A stretch of DNA of 64,000 nucleotides, from contig JBJHDM010000002.1 in assembly GCA_050486545.1 (NCBI GenBank), forward strand, positions 56,470 to 120,469, written 5' to 3'. The notes beneath the pieces were generated by a model, which was not told the origin of the DNA, did not search any database, and saw only the letters and a list, made by a program, of their open reading frames with translations. Shown here in pieces: positions 18,529-26,027 of the stretch. The DNA comes from DAOMNN01 sp050486545 (GTDB lineage Bacteria > Pseudomonadota > Gammaproteobacteria > Burkholderiales > Rhodocyclaceae). The translations under genes were made by a program, and so were the position numbers. The stretch's first letter is position 1. Every line of letters starts with the position of its first letter.

Positions 18529-20961
18529 TCAGTTTCGACCTGCTTCGCCCTCGTCGTTCCGGGGCGCTCGGTTGCCAGCGACGAATTCCCGGCGAATCGT
18601 CGAGAAGCGGGCGAGACGGGCCTCGACACGGCCGTTCACGCTGTCCGGTGGCAAACGGCCGTCGGTTCCGGGCACGCCGGCCGGAACACCGGTGAGCAGT
18701 TCGACGGCCTGGTCGACGTGTTCCACCGCATATACGTGAAAGCGACCTTCGGCAACAGCGTCGACGACTTCCTCGCGCAGCATCAGATGCTTGACGTTGC
18801 TTGCCGGGATGATCACGCCTTGTTCACCGGTCAGTCCGCGTGCGTTGCACAGGTCGAAGAAGCCCTCGATCTTCTCGTTGGGCGCTCCGATCGCCTGCAC
18901 GCCGCCGTGCTGGTTGATCGAGCCGGTCACCGCAAGCGACTGGCGAATGGGCACTCCGGACAGGGCAGAGATCAGCGCGCACAGCTCGGCGAGCGAGGCG
19001 CTGTCGCCTTCGACCGGACCATAGGACTGCTCGAATACGAGGCTGGCGGACAGCGACTGCGGCATCTCCTGCGCGTAGCGGGCAGCGAGATAGGACGACA
19101 GGATCATGACCCCCTTGGAATGGATCGCTCCCCCCAGTTCGGCCTTGCGCTCGATGTCGATGACGTCGCCGTTGCCGAGACGGGCGGTCGCCGAGATACG
19201 CACCGGTCTTGCAAACATGAAATCACCCAGGTCGACGACCGCAAGGCCGTTGATCTGTCCGCATTCCGAGCCATCGGTCGAGATCAGGACGGTTTCGCGC
19301 AGCACGGCATCGTGTATCGCGTCGCGCAGGCGGTCGGCCCGGCGGATCCGCGCGGCGAGCGCTTGATCGACATGGGAGCGGCCCACCGTCGCCGCGTCCT
19401 CGGCTGCCGCACAGTGATCCGCCTCGCGCAGCAGATCGGCGATCTCGCGCGTTCGCATCGACAGGCGCCCGGCGTCCGCGGCCAGACGTGCACTGTGTTC
19501 GACGAGACGGGCGACGGCATCGCGTCCGAACGGCTTGAGCCCTTGCTGGCGCACGAGATCCGCAACCATGCGCGCAAATCCGAGTGTGTTTTCGACATTG
19601 CGCTCGATCTCGCTCTCGAAGTCGGCTGCGACCTTGAACAGCTCTTCGAATTCCGGATCCCAGGCCTTGAGCAGGTAGTAGTGCAGGCGCTGGCCGAACA
19701 GCACGACCTTGACCGAAAGTGGAATGGGCTCGGGCTCGAGCGGCAGGGCGCTCGACCATCCATAAGCCTGGGCGAGCGACTCCATGCGGATGTGACCCGA
19801 CTTGAGCGCACGCTTGAGACCTTCCCAGGCATAGGGCTGGACCAGCATCTTGTCCGCGTCGACCAGCAGGTACCCGCCATTGGCCCGGTGCAGCGCACCG
19901 GGGCGGATGAGCGTGAAGTTCGTGACCAGCGTGCCCATGTGCGTGATGTGGTCAACGCGTCCTACGAGATTGGGATAGGTGGGGTTGTCCTCGAAGACCA
20001 GGGGAGCCGATTCGTCGATCGCATGCTCGACGAGCAGATTCACCTGGTAGCGCAGGGCGATGCCCGAATCCTCCGACCACGGGCCCGATTCGCCCGACGA
20101 CGACTGCTCTCGCAGGGCCTCGCCCATCTCGACGACATCCTTGAGAGCGGCATCGAGAAAACGCTGCGCTTCAGGCAGGCTCGCGTAGCGCTCCTTGAGT
20201 TCCTCGATGAGATGGCCAACGGCCAGGCGCATCGTCTCCCGGCTGACATCGCGCAACCGGCTCGTCATCTCGCGGCGCCAGCGCGGCTGCTCATGGAGGA
20301 TTCTCCGCAGCCGTTCGCGGAGCTCATCGATGGCTGCGTCGATGCGGGTGCGCTCCTCGTCGGAAAGCTGAGCATACTGGTTCTGGTCCAGTGTCTCGCC
20401 CTTCTTCATCGGCAGGAACACGAAGCCGCGCGGCGTGCGCATGAACGCGACGTCGCGCTCGGCCGCGGCCGCTCCCAGCTCCTGCAGTGCGCGCTCCTCG
20501 CGATCCTTGTATTCCTCCTGGATCTCCTCGATGCGTCCTCGATGTTCGTCGCCTTCGAAGGCGGCCGAGATCGCCTGGCCGAGTTCGGCCGCAAAACGCT
20601 GCATGTCCGCACGCAACTGCGTGCCCAGGCTGGGCGGCAACCGGATGGCGGACGGCTTGTTCGGTTCGGCGAAGTTGTTTACGTAGCACCAGTCGGCCGC
20701 GGCGGGGCGGGTGGTCGCGTGCGCCTCGAGCAGGCGCCGCACTAGACCGTGACGATTGCTCCCCGGCTCGCCGAGAATGAACAGGTTATAGCCCGGCGCG
20801 TCGATGCCGATCCCGAAGCGCACCGAATCGACGGCACGCTTCTGCCCGAAGATCGCCTCGGTCTCATCAATGGTGATCTCGGTGGTGGTCGCAAAGTCGA
20901 AGTGTGCCGGGTCGCAGCGGGTGAGAAGTCGATCCGGGGTAAGTGGGGCAAGCTCGGGCAT
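18529..20961 (-). CDS. Lon-like ATP-dependent protease (LonB/AAA_32 type)
   Basis: This 810-residue protein has an AAA-type N-terminal region (about 1-570) and a Lon-type proteolytic domain at the C-terminus. The Ser-Lys dyad is Ser654 in EGDSASLAEL and Lys697 in PNEKIEGFF, 43 residues apart exactly as in E. coli Lon. A long Glu/Arg-rich helical insertion (about 125-270) is probably coiled coil. GGYLLVDADKML and the following residues resemble Walker B surroundings. The P-loop position reads FILGEPGSNRHGLVRRL and lacks the usual Gly-Lys-Ser/Thr. The start at MPELAPLTPDRLL fits the family; the frame is open for 56 more codons upstream. Role: probably degradation or remodelling of damaged proteins under stress. 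Confidence 0.88.
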   Translation of the reverse strand: MPELAPLTPDRLLTRCDPAHFDFATTTEITIDETEAIFGQKRAVDSVRFGIGIDAPGYNLFILGEPGSNRHGLVRRLLEAHATTRPAAADWCYVNNFAEPNKPSAIRLPPSLGTQLRADMQRFAAELGQAISAAFEGDEHRGRIEEIQEEYKDREERALQELGAAAAERDVAFMRTPRGFVFLPMKKGETLDQNQYAQLSDEERTRIDAAIDELRERLRRILHEQPRWRREMTSRLRDVSRETMRLAVGHLIEELKERYASLPEAQRFLDAALKDVVEMGEALREQSSSGESGPWSEDSGIALRYQVNLLVEHAIDESAPLVFEDNPTYPNLVGRVDHITHMGTLVTNFTLIRPGALHRANGGYLLVDADKMLVQPYAWEGLKRALKSGHIRMESLAQAYGWSSALPLEPEPIPLSVKVVLFGQRLHYYLLKAWDPEFEELFKVAADFESEIERNVENTLGFARMVADLVRQQGLKPFGRDAVARLVEHSARLAADAGRLSMRTREIADLLREADHCAAAEDAATVGRSHVDQALAARIRRADRLRDAIHDAVLRETVLISTDGSECGQINGLAVVDLGDFMFARPVRISATARLGNGDVIDIERKAELGGAIHSKGVMILSSYLAARYAQEMPQSLSASLVFEQSYGPVEGDSASLAELCALISALSGVPIRQSLAVTGSINQHGGVQAIGAPNEKIEGFFDLCNARGLTGEQGVIIPASNVKHLMLREEVVDAVAEGRFHVYAVEHVDQAVELLTGVPAGVPGTDGRLPPDSVNGRVEARLARFSTIRREFVAGNRAPRNDEGEAGRN

Positions 20962-21128
20962 GTCCGGGTTCCGTGGTGAATGAACGGTATCGAAGGCTCG
21001 GGAAGTCCCACCGTCTCGGGACTCTCGCAAGGCGTCCGCCGTGCTCCCTCTTGGTGAACCGGACCTCGACAGGTCAGACGAGTTCGGTACGTCGTTCTGC
21101 GCGGAGCGAGAAAGGTCCTTGCCCGGCA

Positions 21129-21785
21129 TCAGTCGGCCCTGGTGACAGGATCGGGGCTGCCCCCTTCCAGCAAGGCGATGACGGATTCGTCGGAAACCTG
21201 CGGGAATGAGCGATAGAACTGCCCCACGGCCTGAAAGTAGTAGGGCGCGTCGAGATAGACGACCTCGTCGGCATGGCTTCGCACGCGGCGCAGGCTGTCG
21301 GGTGCTGCGACGGGAACGGCGCAGACGAGCCGCGCCGGGCTCTGTGCGCGAATTGCGTGCAGGGCCGCGATCATCGTCGCTCCGGTGGCGAGTCCATCGT
21401 CGACAACGATGACTACCCGGTTACGTGGGTCGAGTGGGCGACGTGTCGGCGTGTACAGGGCGCGCCGCGCATGCAGGACCGTGAGCTGCTGGCGTTTCTC
21501 GCGTTCCAGGTAGTCGGCGTTGGCACCGGAGATCGCGGCATGATCGGCGATGTAGGTCCAGCCAGTCTCGTCGATGGCTCCGACCGCAAATTCCGGGTTA
21601 CCCGGTGCGCCAAGCTTGCGTACGAGCACGACGTCGAGTTCGCCCTGCAGTTCATCCGCGAGGATACGTCCCATCTCGACTGCGCCGCGCGGGATCGCCA
21701 GCACGAGCGGGTTCTCCCCGCGGTAATGCGTCAGTGCCGCGGCCAGACGGTGGGCAGCATCGCATCGGTCCGAAAAAAGCGCCAT
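21129..21785 (-). CDS. Phosphoribosyltransferase-fold protein
   Basis: The 218-residue protein has the type I phosphoribosyltransferase fold. The PRPP-binding motif is VVIVVDDGLATGATMIAAL at about residues 115-133, and the N-terminal part has VLAIPRGAVEMGRILAD and DVVLVRKLGAPGNPEFAVGA. The last two features mark the stand-alone family often found near Hsp20, CBS and alpha/beta-hydrolase genes rather than a nucleotide-salvage enzyme. The ATG at 21785 has AGGGGG 8 nt upstream; a GTG three codons earlier does not. Substrate unknown. Confidence 0.85.
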   Translation of the reverse strand: MALFSDRCDAAHRLAAALTHYRGENPLVLAIPRGAVEMGRILADELQGELDVVLVRKLGAPGNPEFAVGAIDETGWTYIADHAAISGANADYLEREKRQQLTVLHARRALYTPTRRPLDPRNRVVIVVDDGLATGATMIAALHAIRAQSPARLVCAVPVAAPDSLRRVRSHADEVVYLDAPYYFQAVGQFYRSFPQVSDESVIALLEGGSPDPVTRAD

Positions 21786-21842
21786 CGTGCTCACCCCCTG
21801 GCGCAGACCGGCAAGCAGCGCGAGTTTCGTAACGTCGGCGCG

Positions 21843-21879
21843 GTCGGCTGCAGTGCGCGGCAGGCGTGCTGCAGCCGAC
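21843..21879 (-). other. Stable stem-loop between hsp20 and the phosphoribosyltransferase gene
   Basis: GTCGGCTGCAG and CTGCAGCCGAC form a perfect 11-bp stem around a 15-nt loop. It lies 28 bp past the hsp20 stop in the direction of transcription. No T run follows on the minus strand, so it looks more like an intercistronic hairpin that stabilises the upstream hsp20 RNA or attenuates read-through than a classic intrinsic terminator. Confidence 0.5.
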
Positions 21880-21906
21880 TGCCGTTCCGGGAGTGCCGTT
21901 TCGCCG

Positions 21907-22347
21907 TCAATCGATCGAGACCGAGATCGACTTCGGCTTTGACTTGGTCGTCTTGGGCAATTGCAGGTTCAGTACGCCATCCTTGAAACTTGCCTTGATC
22001 CTGGCGCTATCGACATTCTCCGGTAGCGTGAAACTGCGGCTGAAACTGCCGTACATGCGCTCGATGCGGTGGAATTTCTTGCCCTTCTCTTCCTTCTCCT
22101 GCCTGCGTTCGCCCCGCAGCGTCATGACCCCGTTCTCCACGGTGACGTGGACATCTTCCTTCTTGACTTCGGGAATCTCAGCCTTGATGACGAATGCGTC
22201 GTCGGTCTCGGCAATGTCGACCCTTGGCGACCAGTCCTGTGTGGCGAGCGGTTCCTGTGAACCGGCTCGCGGCAGTCCGCTTGCACGTGAGTAACGGTCG
22301 AACAGATCTTCCATTTCGCGCCATGGATCCCACTTCACGATAGCCAT
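21907..22347 (-). CDS. Small heat-shock protein, Hsp20/alpha-crystallin family
   Basis: This 146-residue holding chaperone starts MAIVKWDPWREMEDLFDRYS. The alpha-crystallin domain (about 45-135) contains WSPRVDIAETDDAFVIKAEI and GVMTLRGERRQEKEEKGKKF. FKDGVLNLQLPK closes it, and the C-terminal extension has the I-x-I/V anchor SKPKSISVSID that holds the oligomer together. The ATG is preceded by GAGGAG at 6-nt spacing. The gene leads a minus-strand series with phosphoribosyltransferase, Lon-like protease and CBS protein. Its 5' leader is structured (see 22353-22416). Confidence 0.95.
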   Translation of the reverse strand: MAIVKWDPWREMEDLFDRYSRASGLPRAGSQEPLATQDWSPRVDIAETDDAFVIKAEIPEVKKEDVHVTVENGVMTLRGERRQEKEEKGKKFHRIERMYGSFSRSFTLPENVDSARIKASFKDGVLNLQLPKTTKSKPKSISVSID

Positions 22348-22352
22348 GCTGT

Positions 22353-22416
22353 ACTCCTCGACGGGGATGTAGACCGGAAGTCCGCAGGCGGCATCCCCTT
22401 CACCGCCGGCCTGCGG
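22353..22416 (-). promoter_or_regulatory. Structured hsp20 5' leader, candidate RNA thermometer
   Basis: Reading the minus strand, an 8-bp stem (22409-22416 with 22382-22389) comes first. Next is the segment ACUUC (22381-22377), which can pair with GGAGU (22357-22353) inside the ribosome-binding site, including one U-G pair. Heat-labile masking of the ribosome-binding site by a weak final stem is the known principle of ROSE and fourU thermometers in hsp20 leaders. The match here is to the principle, not to a named consensus. Confidence 0.3.
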
Positions 22417-22643
22417 GGACTCGCGGCATGTCAGTGCCGATTTCATGTTAGATCAGGGATTGCCGAATGCCATGGTCGTGCGTGCTCCGTTTGAGCAGGA
22501 TCAACATCGGGGCTGTGTCCCTGTGGATCCGACCGGAAAAGAGCGCATGTCGAATCTGGCTGCGCGACGCGATTTCCGCGCAGGCAGGCAAGGAGAAAAC
22601 TGGCGGGATCGCGGGACGGATCTGGATGAAGCGCGGGGTGCGA

Positions 22644-23474
22644 TTACCTGAAGAGGTTCAGGATCCCATCCAGTCCGACGTGGTCGAGCCTGAGATCCGC
22701 GACTTCGTGCAGGACCGGCTTGCCACGGAAAGCGACCGCAAAACCGGCGGACCGCAGCATCGGGACGTCGTTGGCGCCGTCGCCGGCGGCGATCACCTGT
22801 TCCGGCGTCAGGCCGAGCTGGTCACGAATTCGTCGCAGGTGGGCCGCTTTTGCGGCGCCATCGACGATCGGACCGATCACCCGCCCGGTCAGGCGTCCAT
22901 CCCGGATTTCGAGTTCGTTCGCATAGGCTTCGTCGAAACCGAGCCGTGACTTGAGCCGTTCGGTGAAGTAGGTGAATCCGCCCGAGACGAGCACGGTATG
23001 AATGCCGGTGGCCTTGAGCGTCTGCAACAGCCGCTCAGCCCCCGGATTGAGGTGCATCCTCTTGTCGAAGACCTCGCCCAGCGCGGCCACCGGCAGCCCC
23101 GCGAGTACGCTGACCCGGCGGATCAGCGATTCGCCGAAATCGATGTCTCCACGCATGGCTGCTTCGGTGATCGCCGCCACTTCCGCCTTCAAGCCCTGCA
23201 TGTCGGCGATCTCGTCGATGCATTCGATATCGATCAGTGTCGAATCCATGTCGGTGACGAACAGGCCGAAATCGGCCAGGCGTCGTTCTTCCGGTACCCA
23301 AGCCCAATCCAGGGCTGCTGCCTTGCATAGCGCTTCGACCTCCGGGGTGTCCGCGGCTCCGACCAGGCGCAAGACCTGATCTGCAGTGCGCTCGACCGAG
23401 CGCGGGCGGCACGCGTCGACGAGCGCATCGAGGACGGAATCGTCTAGCGTCGCACCCTGGACGACAAGGTTCAT
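22644..23474 (-). CDS. serB: Phosphoserine phosphatase SerB
   Basis: SerB removes the phosphate of L-phosphoserine in the last step of serine synthesis. The 276-residue product has an N-terminal ACT-like half (about 1-68) shorter than in the 322-residue E. coli enzyme. The HAD domain follows: nucleophile Asp75 and Asp77 in TDMDSTLIDIECIDEIAD, SGGFTYFTERLKSRLG and AAGDGANDVPML. The start ATG overlaps the stop of the DAHP synthase gene (ATGA at 23471-23474), so both amino-acid genes are translated together. Confidence 0.95.
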   Translation of the reverse strand: MNLVVQGATLDDSVLDALVDACRPRSVERTADQVLRLVGAADTPEVEALCKAAALDWAWVPEERRLADFGLFVTDMDSTLIDIECIDEIADMQGLKAEVAAITEAAMRGDIDFGESLIRRVSVLAGLPVAALGEVFDKRMHLNPGAERLLQTLKATGIHTVLVSGGFTYFTERLKSRLGFDEAYANELEIRDGRLTGRVIGPIVDGAAKAAHLRRIRDQLGLTPEQVIAAGDGANDVPMLRSAGFAVAFRGKPVLHEVADLRLDHVGLDGILNLFR

Positions 23475-24550
23475 TCTCCACGGCTCCGCGGAAGTCCCGC
23501 CTCGCGGAGAACCCTGTCGGCGTTCCGGATCATCTCCTCGGTTGTCGCCCAGTCCACGCAGGCATCGGTGACCGAGCAGCCGTAACGCAGTTGCGAGAGC
23601 TCCTTCGGGATCGGCTGGTTGCCGGCTTCGAGAAAACTTTCGATCATGACGCCCACGATCGACCGGTTGCCCTCGCGGATCTGGTGCATCACGTCCTTCA
23701 TGACCAGTGGCTGCAACTCGGGCTTCTTCCACGAGTTGGCGTGAGAGCAATCGATCACGATGTTCTGGGCAATGCCGGCCTTGGCCAGCGCCTTTTCGGC
23801 CAGCGAAACGGAGACGGTGTCGTAGTTCGGCCGACCGGCACCGCCGCGCAGGACGACATGTCCGTAGCGGTTGCCGCGGGTGCGCAGGATCGCCGTTTGT
23901 CCCTGCGGGCTGATTCCGAGGAAGCTGTGCGGATGAGATGCCGACAGGATCGCGTTGATCGCGACATCCAGATCGCCGTCGGTAGCGTTCTTGAACCCGA
24001 CCGGCGATGACAGTCCGGACGACATCTCCCGGTGTGTTTGGGATTCCGAAGTGCGGGCGCCGATCGCCGTCCAGGCGATTAGGTCGCCGTAGTACTGCGG
24101 ACCGATCGGATCCAGTGCTTCGGTGGCCGCCGGCAGTCCGATTTCGTTCACATCCATGAGGAAGCGGCGCGCCTTGACCATGCCCTCGTCGATTCGGAAC
24201 GAGTCGTCCATATAAGGATCGTTGATGAACCCCTTCCAGCCGGTGGAGGTGCGCGGCTTCTCGAAGTAGACCCGCATGACCAGCAGCAGCGTCTCGGAAA
24301 CCTCTTCGGACAGGGCCTTGAGGCGTCGCGCATAGTCGAGTCCGGCCTCCGGGTCGTGGATCGAGCAGGGCCCCAGGACGACGAACAGGCGGTTGTCCTT
24401 GCGGTCGAGAATGTGGGACAAGGCCTTGCGGCCATTGAGGACGCTTGCAGCGGCGCATTCGGTCAACGGGACCTGCGCCTTGACCTCGACCGGCGACGGC
24501 ATGTGGTCGACGGCGAGGATGTTGAGGTTCTCTGTCTGGGCGACGGTCAT
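23471..24550 (-). CDS. aroG: 3-deoxy-7-phosphoheptulonate (DAHP) synthase, class I
   Basis: The enzyme condenses phosphoenolpyruvate and erythrose 4-phosphate at the entry to the shikimate pathway. The 359-residue product is of the AroG/AroF/AroH type. It has LFVVLGPCSIHDPEAGLDYA, RVYFEKPRTSTGWKGFINDP, GIGARTSESQTHREMSSGLS-type residues (AIGARTSESQTHREMSSGL) and IDCSHANSWKKPELQ. Which aromatic amino acid inhibits it cannot be read safely, so the symbol is a family label. The ATG at 24550 has GGAG 9 nt upstream. A possible -10 box (TACAAT on the minus strand, 24589-24584) lies about 35 bp upstream without a clear -35. Confidence 0.92.
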   Translation of the reverse strand: MTVAQTENLNILAVDHMPSPVEVKAQVPLTECAAASVLNGRKALSHILDRKDNRLFVVLGPCSIHDPEAGLDYARRLKALSEEVSETLLLVMRVYFEKPRTSTGWKGFINDPYMDDSFRIDEGMVKARRFLMDVNEIGLPAATEALDPIGPQYYGDLIAWTAIGARTSESQTHREMSSGLSSPVGFKNATDGDLDVAINAILSASHPHSFLGISPQGQTAILRTRGNRYGHVVLRGGAGRPNYDTVSVSLAEKALAKAGIAQNIVIDCSHANSWKKPELQPLVMKDVMHQIREGNRSIVGVMIESFLEAGNQPIPKELSQLRYGCSVTDACVDWATTEEMIRNADRVLREAGLPRSRGE

Positions 24551-24764
24551 TGTTATGGCTCCGCAGTGCAACATGAAAGTCAAATTGTACCGCGAAGAAG
24601 CGCGGCGGATGGGCCAGCGGGCTCGCAATCCCATCTTGATTTCCGGAAGAACTTTCCCGGTATTCCGGGTTCCGAACCCTGGGAACCCGGTCCAGACCGA
24701 AGCCGAGCATAGGCGTGAACCGGGCTGCCTGAAGCCTCCTCAAACGAAGGACGATCCACCCCTG

Positions 24765-25577
24765 ATGATGTTGCGTCACGCATACCCGCTCCGTTGGGGC
24801 GTCCGGCTGTTGGTTGCCGTACTGCTGATCTTCTTTCTTCCGCTCGGGATCGCGGTCACGGCGCACTATGCGGAAGGCCCAGGGGAAACCGATTGGCGAA
24901 CCGCTCGTCGCGACAGCACCGGCATCGCGCCTGATCCGGCGGTCACGCCCGAGGCGGTCATCCACGTCTATGCCGCCCGGGCGTTCCGATGGCGAGGAGC
25001 CTTCGGGGTGCACACCTGGATCGCTGCGAAGCCGCAGGGGGCGGACGCCTATACGCGTTTCGAAGTGATGGGGTTCAACGTTGCACGCGGTGGCCGCGCG
25101 GTACGCGTACAGACCGGGATTCCGGACGGATACTGGTATGGTCGTGCTCCGGTCCTGATCCGTGAATTGCGTGGGGCGGGCGAGGTGGATGTGCTGATCG
25201 AACGCCTGCATGAAGCGGCGAACCGATACCCGTACAACGACGAATACCGGATCTGGCCGGGGCCCAACAGCAATACCTTCATCGCATACCTCGGCCGTGC
25301 CGTGCCCGAGCTTCGAATCGACCTGCCACCCACCGCAATTGGGAAAGACTATCTTCCAGGTGGCGCAATCGTGGGCCGGGCACCGAGCGGAGCGGGGCTG
25401 CAGCTGTCGTTCAACGGGGTGTTCGGGATGATCCTTTCGCCCGTGGAGGGATTCGAACTGAATCTTCTCGGATTGAGTGCAGGGATCGATCTCGATCCGC
25501 CGGCGTTGAAATTGCCCGGAGTGGGACGCATCGGACTGCCCGAAGAGTCCCGTCCGTCGAAGCCGGTTACAGGCTGA
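24765..25577 (+). CDS. DUF3750 domain membrane-anchored protein
   Basis: This 270-residue protein of unknown function begins with a membrane anchor (about residues 10-33, WGVRLLVAVLLIFFLPLGIAV) followed by a periplasmic domain. The stretch AVIHVYAARAFRWRGAFGVH, with TWIAAKPQGADAYTRFEVMG, EYRIWPGPNSNTFIAYL and SPVEGFELNLLGLSAGIDLD, matches what I know of DUF3750. GPNSNTF resembles conserved Asn/Ser-containing loops in lipid-handling domains, but no role is established. Two consecutive ATG codons (24765 and 24768) are possible starts and the ribosome-binding site is weak. The 3' end overlaps the convergent GlcG-like gene by 11 bp. Confidence 0.75.
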   Translation: MMLRHAYPLRWGVRLLVAVLLIFFLPLGIAVTAHYAEGPGETDWRTARRDSTGIAPDPAVTPEAVIHVYAARAFRWRGAFGVHTWIAAKPQGADAYTRFEVMGFNVARGGRAVRVQTGIPDGYWYGRAPVLIRELRGAGEVDVLIERLHEAANRYPYNDEYRIWPGPNSNTFIAYLGRAVPELRIDLPPTAIGKDYLPGGAIVGRAPSGAGLQLSFNGVFGMILSPVEGFELNLLGLSAGIDLDPPALKLPGVGRIGLPEESRPSKPVTG

Positions 25578-25980
25578 TCGAGGCTCCGATCGCGGCAACG
25601 CCCGCCCGGGCTACGACCGCGTCCTCATCGGGTTTGACGCCGGATACGCCGACACCGCCGACCAGTTCACCACCCACCACGATCATTTCACCGCCTCCGA
25701 TGGTGGCGACGGGCAGCTTGAGCGCAGCGTAACGACCGTTATTGACCATATCCTCGAGTGCCTTGCTCGGCTTGCGCGTCATGACGCAGGTCCTTGCCTT
25801 GGCCGGGGCCACTTCGGTGCTCATCAGCGGTGCGCCATCCATGCGCTGGAGCAGAAGGGGATGCCCTCCTGCGTCGCAAATCGCGATCGTGACCGGCCAG
25901 CCTCTGCGACGGGCCTCGTTCTCGGCCGCCGCTGCGATCATTCTCGCGTCATCCAGCGTCAGCATCTGGCAACTTTTCAT
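25567..25980 (-). CDS. GlcG/HbpS family protein
   Basis: The 137-residue protein has the PF03928 fold: LTLDDARMIAAAAENEARRR, WPVTIAICDAGGHPLLLQRM, DGAPLMSTEVAPAKARTCV and the glycine-rich GGGEMIVVGGELVGGVGVSG. Members include GlcG of glycolate operons and the haem-binding HbpS; others bind cobalamin or act in diol metabolism. Its place at the end of a glyoxylate/glycerate gene set fits GlcG. There is no signal peptide, so it is cytoplasmic. The exact biochemical role of GlcG itself is unsettled. Confidence 0.82.
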   Translation of the reverse strand: MKSCQMLTLDDARMIAAAAENEARRRGWPVTIAICDAGGHPLLLQRMDGAPLMSTEVAPAKARTCVMTRKPSKALEDMVNNGRYAALKLPVATIGGGEMIVVGGELVGGVGVSGVKPDEDAVVARAGVAAIGASISL

Positions 25981-26027
25981 GCCCGGCTCCTTTTACTCGG
26001 TTGGGGAAGAGTTCTTCCGGTGTTCGT

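Noticed and set aside
18718..20745. A 675-codon plus-strand open frame opposite the Lon-like protease gene.
   Set aside because: The minus-strand protein has an intact Lon dyad and family motifs; the opposite frame has low-complexity composition and no domain.
16774..22640. Shared 15-mer GATGAAGCGCGGGGT near 16771 and 22625.
   Set aside because: A few exact 15-mer pairs are expected by chance in 64 kb on two strands; no longer similarity surrounds them.
23475..25598. Upstream continuation of the serB frame for more than 700 codons.
   Set aside because: This part is antisense or out of frame to the DAHP synthase and DUF3750 genes. The serB start at 23474 with ATGA coupling is sufficient.
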